A stretch of 39,552 nt of DNA from Chara braunii (lineage: Eukaryota > Streptophyta > Charophyceae > Charales > Characeae): assembly GCA_003427395.1 (NCBI GenBank), contig BFEA01000549.1, positions 894,649 through 934,200 of the forward strand, written 5' to 3'. A program made the translations under genes and the position numbers. Of the stretch, positions 17,891 through 27,754 are shown piece after piece. The notes beneath the pieces were generated by a model. The model was not told the origin of the DNA. It made no database searches and saw only the letters and a list, made by a program, of their open reading frames with translations. Position 1 is the first letter of the stretch, and each line of letters begins with the position of its first letter.

Positions 17891-19640
17891 GACAGGTGGC
17901 GACTCTGGCGATCCACTCTGTATGGGGGAGATTCTGCCATAGGTCTACCTTTCTTTGGGTACTGGCTTAGAGGTCGACCTAGGTTTGGCTATGAGGAAAG
18001 TCTTGAGTGAGAACGTGTTATGGGGATTTGATCTCCATACATTGACATTTAGCTTGGACATTGACCTGTCGTATGATACAGGTCTTCTTTGGACACTCGA
18101 TCCAGGATTTGGACTAGCTTCAGTTTGGTCCTACGAGGATCATTTTTTGTTATCACTGATAACAGGTCGGTTGGTTGATCGCCGACTTCTTGGCTCATGA
18201 CACAACTTTGCTTACACCTGTACCTCAGCTTGATTGCCTCAACCCTGAGCTTTTGATATGGCGTGGTGTGAGTTACAGGGAACAGTAAAGTTGACCACAT
18301 TGGTGTATAGCAATATGGCTATTGTGTGTGCCTGTGTTTTATGGAGGTTAGTATTTGGAGCTTGGTATATGAGCCATACTTTGGAGGCAGTGGGGATGAC
18401 AACCATGTGACGCATGATCTGCATACCTGATGGGTTCATGTTTCCCCTTCTTTTATTTTATCTCGAGTTTTGATTTGATACATGAGTGTTGAGTGTTTAC
18501 TTATTTACTGATTGATTTTGCTTATTAAGTTTTATAGTTGGACGTTGTAGTCCGTGGCAGCCGTCAAAGTCAAACCCCTTGACTTATTTCCAGGCATTGG
18601 ATGATAGAGTTGGCCTTGAGGGCAATAAGAGACGATTGCCACCACAGGTATGAACTTGTGTACCACCCACTCTCCGCAGGGTGCAGAAAAGGGTGTGGTT
18701 CTCAACCGCACCTAGCGGTTGTCCAACGTTCAGAGATCATTCCCTCAAGGCGCGTGTCGGCCGACGCTTGAGTGTCGAATGCGACCCTCGAGATTAACGA
18801 GGACCGCATAAGTATGGGTACTACATAGTACGCCATCATTGCGACTGCTTGCGTATGCTTGCATTGCGAGTCGATAAGAGATAGCCCTGCGTCCGCGCGG
18901 TTTTATACTAAGTCTCGCGCACGTCGCCTATCCGATTTCCACATCGGAGAGTTATGGGATGGCTACTAAGGGACTAGGAGTGTTATCGCGTTGTTTGTTT
19001 TGTGTCGTTCTGTATATGTATGTGTATGTGTGTGTGTTTTTATTTTATGTTCTTTAGAGTGGTGTGCGCGTGGTGTGTGGGATGCGTCCTAGTCGACCGA
19101 CAACGGGTCGCGCTTGGGACCTCAGCCCCCCAAGATGTCGGTTCGCGTGCGGGTTCGATAGAGGCGTATTACCACGCGTACCCCCTATGCTACAACGAAC
19201 GAGAAACGCCCTCGGCTGGTCCACCTCTGCGATTGCATCTGATTAACCTTCGTATTGTGGACTGGTAGCTCGGCGGGGATACGCCCACCGAAGGGAGGTG
19301 ACAACTCCCATAAGGTCGAGGTAAGTCGTGCCTCGCGTAGGCCCTATCCTGTCGTAGGGGCTCGCGAGAGGTATGGCTGATGCACTCGGCCGGAGCGGCT
19401 TGCGGAAGCTCCATTATGTGTTTGCGACGAGGATTAAGACCAACTCCTGCGTGACGCAGCCGGGAGGGGCCCGCACTGCCTTGTGAGGTGCCGGACCGAT
19501 GCGCTCGACACCGCTGCCTATCCCGCCCTCCCTCGACTTCGCAATTCCCCTGCGTGGAACCCCCCTGCCCTTCCCAACTCCGATTTCCCGCGCGATCCCC
19601 CGCGCACTGCCACCCCTAGCCCGCACTCTCCTCCCCCGAC
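17891..19640. other. No recognised gene; CpG-rich with small inverted repeats
   Basis: Short frames only (for example 17955-18200, 81 codons, unrecognised). GGCAGTGGGGATGACA near 18373 resembles the 3' end of the LTRs above (GCAGTGGGGACGCCACA), so an unrelated or distant LTR may end here. A TG-rich run lies near 19010-19040. 18540-19470 is GC-rich with short palindromes. Confidence 0.35.
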
Positions 19641-19692
19641 TACCCCCCCCCCCCACTCCCCCCCCCCCTCTCGCCCCCCCGCCCCTACCCCG
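19640..19692 (+). repeat. C-rich low-complexity run
   Basis: Long cytosine runs broken by single A or T bases. The Pro-rich frames through it (19483-19752) are composition artefacts. Confidence 0.9.
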
Positions 19693-19879
19693 ACATTACT
19701 TCCCCGAACTTCGAAAATAAATCTAATTAATTATTATTCAAAAATATGTTAGAATTAATTATTTTCGTTCGAATTAGTTAATTTTTTTCCAAAGATTTTT
19801 CTTTTTTTTTTAAGGCTAATTCTTTAAGCCCAACCAATTCAATTACCTGTCAAATCTGGACAGGACGGCCTTTCAGGCC

Positions 19880-20240
19880 TTTTTTATTGTCATTATAGTA
19901 TTACGGGGAACCCCGTAGCAGCCACATCTGTGCTCAAGCCTCCAACGAGGGAACATGCGGGAGCTGCACCCACCAGAAGGTGCGATACCTGCTACAGCAG
20001 GTGGGCGATACCGGCCAGGGGTCAGCCGGTAGCATCAGGACCAAGCTTCTTCGATGTGCCAGCCACTGTGCCTCCCCTCCGGTCCCCTCCCCCTATGAAC
20101 ATCAGCAGTCTCTGCTCAATGCCACTCGGGGGGACCAACGACATATCTCTACGTGGCGAGCGCCAAGCTTGCCCAGGAAGCACATGAGGCCAATGGGGAT
20201 TGAACCCAAGACCTCTTGAATGCCACTTGCGTGCCTTTTC
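19880..20240 (-). mobile_element. Possible tRNA-derived SINE-like segment
   Basis: On the minus strand the right end reads GGTCTTGGGTTCAATCCCC, a good B-box/T-loop match (GGTTCAATCC) at about 20192-20208. The A box upstream of it is weak. The GC-rich segment is embedded in AT-rich DNA, with TTTTCCAAAGATTTT on both sides (about 19787 and 20237), and ends near ACGGGGAACCCCGT. A chance B box cannot be excluded. Confidence 0.3.
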
Positions 20241-20700
20241 CAAAGATTTTGAAAATATGTTAGAATTAATTTAATTCTTTTTCGATATTCCTTTTGGAAA
20301 TTCAAAATAATTCTAATTAATCCTTTTTTTCATTCATAAAATTCCTTTTTGCCATTTTTCTTGAAATTCAAAATTTCTTTTTTTTTTTTGTTATTCTCTT
20401 TTTTATTCAAAAGTACTTCCTTTTTTCTTATGGACTCCTTAATTACTTTCGACTAAACTCGATTAATTCACGATTGAATTAATCTCTTTTACTCGGAATT
20501 AATCACCCCTTTTCGAAATTATAAAATTTTACCCTGAACGTAAATCCGAATAAATTTCATCGAAATTTATTTTTCTCGGAATCATTCTTTTTCTTCATTT
20601 GGAAATTCCTGAAAATTTTTTGCTTTTGTATTTTCTTGAAAAATACACTCGCATATCAGTTTCGAATAAATTCAAATTAATTTACGCTCTATTCTTGTAA
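20241..20700. other. AT-rich spacer
   Basis: Homopolymer-rich, AT-rich sequence with repeated AATTAATT-type words and no gene. The 5' LTR that would be expected ahead of the next gag is not seen here. Confidence 0.6.
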
Positions 20701-20725
20701 ATAGGAATTGTCCCCCCATCCCCAC

Positions 20726-22606
20726 ATGCCACCACGCCAAACCAAAAACTCCCAACGCGCCGCCGCCGCTGCCACTGCTGCTGCGGCATCCTCCACATCC
20801 GTTCCGGCCGCGTCCTCCACCCCCTCTTCCCCCGACATAACCGCATCCTCCATCAACATGTCTGACATCCGCACCGACTCAGTCAATAGCATCGCCCGCA
20901 ACCTCGCAGGCGAACAACCACCAACAAACACCACCACCCCTGACCTCTCCACCATCCTCCACGCACTCAACACCCTCCGAACCTCCGTCACCGCCTCTCT
21001 CGACGACATAAAGGCCAACATGTCGTTCATATGCAACCGCGTCACCACGCTCGAAGGGACCAACCCCTCCATCACAGTCGTCACCACAGCTGCACCTCCC
21101 TCCTCCACAACGCAAGCCGCTCCCTCCTCTACAGAGCAAACCACTTCCTCCTCCACAACGCAAACCACTCCCTCCTCCACAGCCGCCTCTAGCAACACCC
21201 CCCCGCTGACCTCCTCCACTCCTACCACCTCTACCACCGCATCCACCAACCCTTCAACCTCCACCACCGTTCCGTTCCCCCCACCTCTTCCCTCATCCGA
21301 CGCATCCAGCACACCGCCTCATTCCTCACCCATCCACTTCACCCCTCTTTCCCCCCCGCACTCCCAAACCCTCTCACAACCCATCATGATGACGTCCACC
21401 ATCCCCACCCCCCGTCCCACCTATTCCCAAGTCACCTCCGGGGTCTACCCCGCAATGCCACAACTCCCCCCCAACTACCTCCTTGAGGACAACAACCAAC
21501 TCGACTACACCTGCTACGACACCACCCCCGATAACCTCCGCTTCAACACCCTCGCCCAGATCGTTTCCCGTGACGGGGAAATCCCCCGTTCCTTCCGATC
21601 CGGCGAAATCATGTCCTTTTCCGGCCTCCCCCACGAGGACGTTTTCCTCTTCCTAACCCAGCTCCAGAACTCTTTTCACCTCCACCACATGCCCCTTGCC
21701 CACTGGCACCCCATCGCAACCTCCCGCCTTCTTGGCAATGCTGCCAAATAGTGGATGGCTGAAGTCAGCAACCGCCGAGCCTCCAGAGGACCACGTCACT
21801 CCGTCCTCCAATGGGCCAAACTTCTCACTGCCACCTTCCGCCCCCATAAAACCATTGATGACTACCTCGAACAATTCTGTCACATCCGCCAGACCGGTCC
21901 CACGGACCGCTTCGTCCAATACATCCGCTCCCTCCGCCACCACCTCCCCACCACTGCCATTCCCAACTTTGCATTCATCTCCCACATCAAGCGAGTATGC
22001 CACAAAGATCTTGCAACCGCCCTCGCCCACGAACCCGACATGCCCCTTGCTAACCTCCTCTCTCGCATGCTTCACCACGATCGACTCCTCCACCCCCATC
22101 ACCAGTCCGCGCCCTCTCCCTCCCGCCCCCTCTTTTTTCATATCGACACCACTCAACCCACCTCCGATGACGACTTCGACACTGCATCTCTCGACCCCTC
22201 CCAATTCACCATTGAGGACCTCTAGACCACCCAACTTATATGGATGGAACGCCACGGTCGTGCCTCCTGACCGCCTTCTTCCTCTCCACCCCGTTGCCTC
22301 CACAAACTCACACCCGCAGAACGCATATACCTCCAGGAACACAACGGGTGTTTTCGCTGCCGACAGTTAAGTCATCAACAAACCAACTGCCCCAATGCTA
22401 GCCACTTTACTCGACAGGCCCCTCGCTCCACGAGACTCGGCCCTTCTACTCCCACTTCTTCCTCCACTGCGACAGCCGCCCCCCCCCCCCACCTGAACAC
22501 TATCCCCGTCTCTCGCAATCAATCCCTAAACCCCTGTATAAACCCTGCTACAACCTCGCAACCCCGCTCTACACACACCCTTGAACCCAGTCCACCCTCC
22601 TCTTGA
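20726..22606 (+). pseudogene. gag: Second retrotransposon gag, three in-frame stops
   Basis: One frame from ATG 20726 to TGA 22604 interrupted by TAG 21749, TAG 22223 and TGA 22268. Order: Ala/Ser/Thr/Pro-rich N-terminal third; capsid region beginning FSGLPHEDVFLFLTQLQNSF, with WHPIATSRLLGNAAK, QWAKLLTATFRP and YLEQFCHIRQTG (the retrotrans_gag pattern); an acidic stretch; then a perfect CX2CX4HX4C knuckle CFRCRQLSHQQTNC at 22349-22390; then a Pro/Ser/Thr tail. Codon use is extremely C-rich. The stops are consistent with single transitions of TGG, CAG and CGA codons. No pol follows. Belongs to a different family from the gag at 5469. Confidence 0.85.
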
Positions 22607-23160
22607 CCCTCATTCCTGATGTCTGATCTGCCCTTGCCCTCGCCTAGCCTTGTCCCATCTGTCCTCTCCACTACCTTGTCTCTCTTGTCCAATGCTTGTG
22701 AACTTGCGTGACGCCGGCGATAAAGGATCTAATGGCAAGCGCACGAGGATGATGGCCTGTTGCCTCACTGTTCATGGAGATTATGCAACTGGTTTGGCCA
22801 CCATGCTGTTTCATCGGCCGGCATCCCGACTCGCGGACTTACTGGAGCAGCAACTTGCGACATGGATCTTTGCATCAGTCTGTGACTTCCTTGCTTCTAG
22901 ATCAGACCTCATTGCAGTTCGCGTACCGGACGCACCCTACCACTTGGACTTTGACACTTGAACTACTACTACGCTTCTTGGACTTCTACCTATCGCAGCC
23001 GCTGAAGACCGCTTCTACCACCTACTCCAAAGACCTGATCAAGACTGTCGCAGACCCCCTTTCAAGACACCTGGACACTTTGTTCCAACATGAGATTCTG
23101 CTTCCGACTCCTTCGGACACACCAGCCCTTGCATCTTGAACAAACATTTTCATTTTCATT
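22607..23160 (+). other. Region after second gag; unassigned frames
   Basis: Frames of 103 and 121 codons (22650-22961, 22774-23139) overlap in different phases. Neither shows protease, RT or other motifs. It may be decayed pol or untranslated element sequence. Confidence 0.4.
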
Positions 23161-23430
23161 TAGAACATCATTAGCAGATCCCTATTTCCCCTAACCATTG
23201 TTCCCCGTACCCACTAGAACATCAATAGACATCCCCTGGTCCCCTAACCATTGTTCCCCGTACCCACTAGAACATCAATAGACATCCCCTGGTCCCCTGA
23301 CCATTGTTTCCCTTACCCATTAGAACATCAATAGAAATACCCTGTTTTCCTGAACACCGTTTCCCTTACCTAGTAGAACATCAATAGAAGCCCCCTGTTC
23401 CCTGAACTCTGTTCCCCCTTAACCTATAGC
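23161..23430 (+). repeat. 53-bp tandem repeat, five copies
   Basis: Unit begins TAGAACATCAATAGACATCC and includes CCATTGTTCCCCGTACCCAC. Starts at 23161, 23215, 23268, 23321 and 23374. Degenerate shorter pieces (GTAGGACTACCCTGTTCC) continue to about 23560. Confidence 0.9.
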
Positions 23431-23569
23431 AAACCATGCAGTCCCCTTAGTTCATCAGTAGGACTACCCTGCTCCAGCCGTCCCTTTGGTTTATTTGTAG
23501 GACTACCCTGTTCCCTGCAACCCCCCCTAGTTCATCAGTAAGACAACTCTGTTCACCAGTACCAAACCA

Positions 23570-23760
23570 TGTTCCCTCTTACTCCCCCAGCCCATGCCAC
23601 CCACATTATACCCCTCTTCCCTTTCGACTTGTTAACCAGTGATCGGCCCCGTCCCGTCCTTCACNTGTTCCCTCTTACTCCCCCAGCCCATGCCACCCAC
23701 ATTATACCCCTCTTCCCTTTCGACTTGTTAACCAGTGATCGGCCCCGTCCCGTCCTTCAC
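23570..23760 (+). other. Assembly artefact: exact 95-bp duplication around one N
   Basis: 23570-23664 and 23666-23760 are identical, split by one N at 23665; same length and geometry as 8545-8735. Confidence 0.85.
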
Positions 23761-23810
23761 AGATTTCGGCATTGCTTCATGATTTTTGGCAGCCGGGACG
23801 TTGCCTTCTA

Positions 23811-23824
23811 GAGGGAGGGGATAG
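23811..23824 (+). other. Polypurine tract of the second element
   Basis: GAGGGAGGGGATAG directly precedes the LTR start TGTTACGG, the position needed for plus-strand priming. Confidence 0.6.
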
Positions 23825-24295
23825 TGTTACGGACTCCGCTAGGGCTCGATCCCTGGTCTATCTTTTTGCTGTTTCGGCTGCATCCCGTTTTCGGCCTGGC
23901 ACCCTTTTTCCAAACCCCTCCTTTGGTACCGTAGGATTTTGGACAACTGGCGCCATGCTGCAATTCGGGCGCCACTTTCAAATACCGCATTTTTCAGTTC
24001 TGTCCTCGGGGCCTTNGCAGAAATGCCCCTGGTACCGTACGTGTCACCGGTACTTATACTGGCTCCCCGTACAGTACGGGAGACCAGTCTCGTACCGGTT
24101 TTCTGCTGCTGTACGCGTACTCAGTGTGACTTGCTGTTTCGGCATTCAGAATCCAAGACTTCAACTTTATGCCTTGCCACTGTGTCTGTGTCCGACCCTC
24201 AATCGTGTCGAGTGAGTGAGTGTGTGTGTGTGCTCTCACTCTCTCCCTCTCTCTCCCCTCTCCCTCGGCTCTCCCTCAGCCTCACTCCCGTCACA
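23825..24295 (+). mobile_element. 471-bp LTR (3' LTR of the second element or solo)
   Basis: Begins TGTTACGG and ends CCGTCACA, whose reverse complement TGTGACGG matches the start at 7 of 8 bases: normal TG...CA LTR ends with imperfect inverted repeats. It follows a polypurine tract. Its right end abuts integrase codons of the minus-strand element at 24296, so it was inserted into that gene. It contains one N (24016), a GT-rich run near 24220 and a CT-rich run to 24285. No partner LTR is visible before the gag at 20726. Confidence 0.65.
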
Positions 24296-25010
24296 CATAC
24301 GCAACATCTGCTGCAAAAGCTTGTTCATTTGCTCAGTCTGCCCATTTGTCTCAGGGTGACGGCCTGACGACATCGTCAACTTAGAGCCATAGACACTCGT
24401 CAGTTGCTGCCATTGTTCACTGGTAAATCGGGAGTCTCTGTACACTAACAATAGTCAAGGGATGACCGTAGTCCTTTACCCAGTGGTTAAAGAATTCGCA
24501 AATTACTAAGTCAGTTTTAGCTTCCGCAGGCAATGCTACAGAAACAGCAAACTTGCTGAACCTATCAACAATTACCATAAGTAAGTGTCCATGAAGTCTA
24601 TAGACACATTGTCTCCAGGACCTGTTGGGATAGGCAAGGGTTTCAATAGACCAAGGGAAGGTTGTGTGGTGCGTTTGTTTCGTTGACACACTTGACACCC
24701 TTCCCCATATGCGATGCAATCAGGTTTCGTTTGTGGCCAAATGTAGGAACGCAGAAGGTTAGCATAGGTCTTGTGGTGCTTTTGTTTCGTTGACACACTT
24801 GACAGCCTTGCACATATGCAATGCAATCTGGTTTCATTCGTGGCCAAATGTAGTAACGCAGAAAGTTAGCATAGGTCTTCTTTCACCCGAAATGGCCTTC
24901 AGTATCGTGGCATTCCCCCAAGATCATACACTTTATTTCTTCTTTATCTGGAATACAAAGCCTATCATGCACATCAGCTCGTTCAAACAACAGTCCTTGG
25001 GTTACCCTAT
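24296..25010 (-). pseudogene. Integrase of Ty3/gypsy element, truncated and frameshifted
   Basis: The zinc-binding part (HDTEGH, then CQVCQRNK) lies near 24790-24900. The catalytic core shows SIDFMDTY (first Asp), YRDSRFTS (second Asp) and the Glu in NGQTEQMN, so the D,D,E triad is recognisable across frameshifts and stops. The gene ends abruptly at 24296 where the LTR of another element begins, so the rest of the core, any C-terminal domain and the element's 3' LTR are absent. A 107-bp tandem duplication (24666-24879) repeats the zinc-finger part. Confidence 0.85.
24666..24879 (-). repeat. 107-bp tandem duplication in the integrase zinc-finger region
   Basis: 24666-24772 and 24773-24879 align throughout with about ten substitutions, so unlike the 95-bp duplications this one is genuinely old. 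Both copies encode a CQVCQRNK-type segment. Confidence 0.88.
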
Positions 25011-25129
25011 AGTTAGGAAACTCTTGTGGCGCTTCTTGAACAGGTTTCAACATTGCGCCATAAACAGGGTCAGTGGAATAAGCATTCCTAATATTATCTT
25101 GTATATCGGTGCCTATGTCTAGGTATGTT

Positions 25130-25600
25130 ACAATAGCACCGAAGAAGTCAGATTTTCGACTCAATGCGTCAGCAACTACATTATACTTACCCTTCACTAG
25201 CTTTAGTTCAAAGTCATACTGATCAATTTCCGCAGCCCACCTCATCAGTTTAGGTGTCATCCAAGCCTGCGTTTTCAGCCAGCGGAGCGTCTCGTGATTT
25301 GAGTACACTTTGAAGTGGCGTGCTAAGAGATAATGGCGCCAATGATCTAAAGCTTCCCGGAGTGCGTATAGCTCTCTTTCATACGTGGAAGCAACCACTT
25401 TCTCACTAGGCAGTCGTCGGGACATAAATCGATAGGTCTGTATCCATTCCCATCATCTTGCTGGAGTACAACGCCTATCCCGTACTGACTGGCGTCGGTA
25501 GTGACTACAAAGGGCAAAGAAGGATCAACAACTCTTAAAATTGGATAATTAATCAAGCATATCTTTAGACGATTAAACGAAGACGTACAATCTTAGTCCC
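25130..25600 (-). pseudogene. RNase H domain of Ty3/gypsy pol, broken
   Basis: PFVVTTDASQYGIGVVLQQD gives the first catalytic Asp, ERELYALREALDHWRHYLL the Glu, and DALSR ends the domain. The position usually occupied by Asp in VYSDHxTL reads VYSNHETL, a probable loss of a catalytic residue. A frameshift near 25420 splits the domain. It continues into a connection segment leading to the integrase. Confidence 0.85.
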
Positions 25601-25649
25601 ACTTCCAGATGGTTTCCTTTTTCAGCAATCTGCGAAGGGGAGCAACAAT

Positions 25650-26533
25650 TATCGTAAAGTGTCTTATGAATTTACGATAGTAATTAGCCAATCCAAGGAA
25701 CGACCGCAGTTCCATTAGCATACGTGGGTTAGACCAATCTCGAATAACTGCAATTTTTGCGTCTCCGGTTTAATTCCATCTTTGTCTATAACATGCCCCA
25801 AATATAATACCTAACACTTTGCCCACTCACACTTCTGAGGGTTCAATTTCAGTTTTGCTTCACGCAATTTATTTAGCACGAGTCGAAGGTGCTCACAATG
25901 CTCACTTAAACTTTTATTGAAAATCAAGATATCATCTAGATATATAACAACAAATTTATCGAGTCAGTCACGAAATTGCTCATGCAATGCTCGTTGGAAG
26001 GTTGTAGGTGACCAAAGGGCAACACAATGAATTCGTAGTGCCCATACCTTGTACGAAAGACAGTCTTATGTTGGTCTTCTGGCTCTACCTCAATCTGATG
26101 GTAGCCAAATTTCATATCAATCTTTGTGAAGTACTTGCAACCTTGAACCCTATCCAACAAGTCATCAATTCTTGGCAACGACTCTGCATTTTTAACAGTT
26201 ATATCGTTTAATCTTCTATAATCAATACACATATGGACCCCGCCATCTTTCTTTGGCACAAATAGAACTGGCGCACCATAGGGTGAGGATCTAGGTCTAA
26301 TCCATCCCTTTTCTAACATTTCATCCAACTCGCAATTCATCCAATTCTTTTGGCGACATTCTATAAACAGGGCCTTTTGGAATTTGACTACCAGGTATAA
26401 TCTCAATGCGATGCTTATGGGTCGTTCTACCACCGCTTGGGGCCTCTGCCACATCTGCAAACTCCTTCAAAATCCTTTCAACTTCTGGGGACTTAGCCTC
26501 CTCCTTAACTTCCCCTTCTTTCACTAGGCGCAC
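25650..26533 (-). pseudogene. Reverse transcriptase of Ty3/gypsy element, broken
   Basis: Conserved order: [56 protein letters not shown] (first catalytic Asp), [16 protein letters not shown], then YLDD at 25931-25942 with [11 protein letters not shown] context. Frame changes occur near 26350 and near 26000, where part of the PFGLTNAP motif is lost. TGA and TAG codons follow in the thumb region. The sequence is typical plant-type Ty3/gypsy; it cannot make active enzyme as read here. Confidence 0.9.
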
Positions 26534-27121
26534 TTATGCCACAAATACTTGGTCAAACAAATTATACTTCCTTATATGACGGGCGAACGCGGGGGCACTT
26601 ATACAACAATGAGCCAAGCAGCTTTCCTTACTAGATTCATGAAACAAGCAGATTTTTTTCTTTCCACCCTGCGGACTAGGGAGCCAACACTCATGGTCCC
26701 TCAACTTCACATCCGCATCTGCAGCTTCCCCCCAATCTGTGCTTAAGAGAATGTTAAAAGGGAGACTATGTTCCACCAAGAGAGTTAGAGAGTGGAAAAC
26801 GCGTTCCACCTTCCCCTCTGCTTCGAGCCGAAAGTATATCTTGACCCTTTCAACATATCTATCCATAACTATCTCACAATTGTTCGCTAATATACTTATT
26901 ATGGGCTCATCTAATTGTTTTACCTTTAGCCCAAGACGCAACTTCTGCAGACCTTTCTTACTAATATAGTTGCGTGTTGATCCGCTATCGATCATTCCAC
27001 CTACTCTTACTTTATTAACTTCTAAATCTGCGATTATTAACTGCCCTTTTCGTTTTTCCATTTCGGTCCAGGCTTGGCGATGAGTGGCCAACTCATCACC
27101 CCATGCCAGCAAGGGATCCAC
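26534..27121 (-). pseudogene. Aspartic protease region of Ty3/gypsy pol
   Basis: A 195-codon open stretch with the active-site motif GMIDSGSTRNYIS (D-S-G-S), then a beta-rich body and LPFNILLSTDWGE (the second hallmark, usually ILGxDW). It is preceded by stops separating it from the knuckle and ends at TAA 26534, after which the RT region continues in the same frame. The frame is intact internally but belongs to an otherwise broken polyprotein, so I label it a pseudogene. Confidence 0.8.
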
Positions 27122-27301
27122 CTAGAGAGGTACATACACTAACTACCTCTAGGCAACTAACTAGATGGGGACCGTCTATCTTCTCAATCTCTGCCAATGG
27201 AACCTTCGGATGGGAGGATTCCAGTCTGCTTGCATCCGAAGTTCCTGTAACGGCAACTGAGACCCCTATTGGCCAGTCCCTTTTGGCTGTTTGTAATCTG
27301 G

Positions 27302-27754
27302 ACAAAAGGGAACTATGTGGTCTGGGTCACCACATTTGAGGCACTGTCCAACATTTTTCCTATCTTGCCAGACCGTTTCTGTTATATCCATTTTTTCCCA
27401 AGGTTTGTCTGTGGGAATGCCAGGATCGCGTGGATATGGACGGTTCCAATTATTATTCCATGTGCCTCTTCCTCTTCCCCAGGTGGAGTTGGGTCAACGA
27501 CCACCTTGCGAGGGACCATTGCCCCTACCACCCACATAGTAGCTTCCTTCGCCACCACCCCTTTGGGTGCCTGGCCCTCTACCCCCACGACCGCGGCCTC
27601 CTCTTCCTCTACCACGACCTCTTCCTTGTCGCCCTCCCCCGCGGGCTGCAACGGCTGCATAGTCCCCCTCTTGAACTATCGGTCCGCTGGGTGCATCTTT
27701 CCCTATAGACCATAGTCTATTTGGTCATATGAGAGAGTTTCGACACCTCCTTCT
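27302..27754 (-). pseudogene. gag: gag C-terminus: RG-rich linker and CCHC knuckle
   Basis: Continues the frame of the upstream gag after TGA 27755. An Arg/Gly-rich stretch (GRGRGRGGRGRGGRG type, about 27530-27640) leads to CLKCGDPDHIVPFC, a perfect CX2CX4HX4C knuckle at 27302-27343. Two further in-frame stops lie between. RG-rich plus CCHC is a usual nucleic-acid-binding tail of Gag. Confidence 0.85.

Noticed and set aside
20689-22342. Long minus-strand frames (207 and 229 codons) opposite the second gag
   Set aside because: They are Gly/Val/Glu-rich mirrors of the very C-rich plus-strand gag, which has a zinc knuckle and capsid motifs.
22650-23139. Possible pol of the second gag element
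   Set aside because: No protease, RT, RNase H or integrase motif could be found in any frame.
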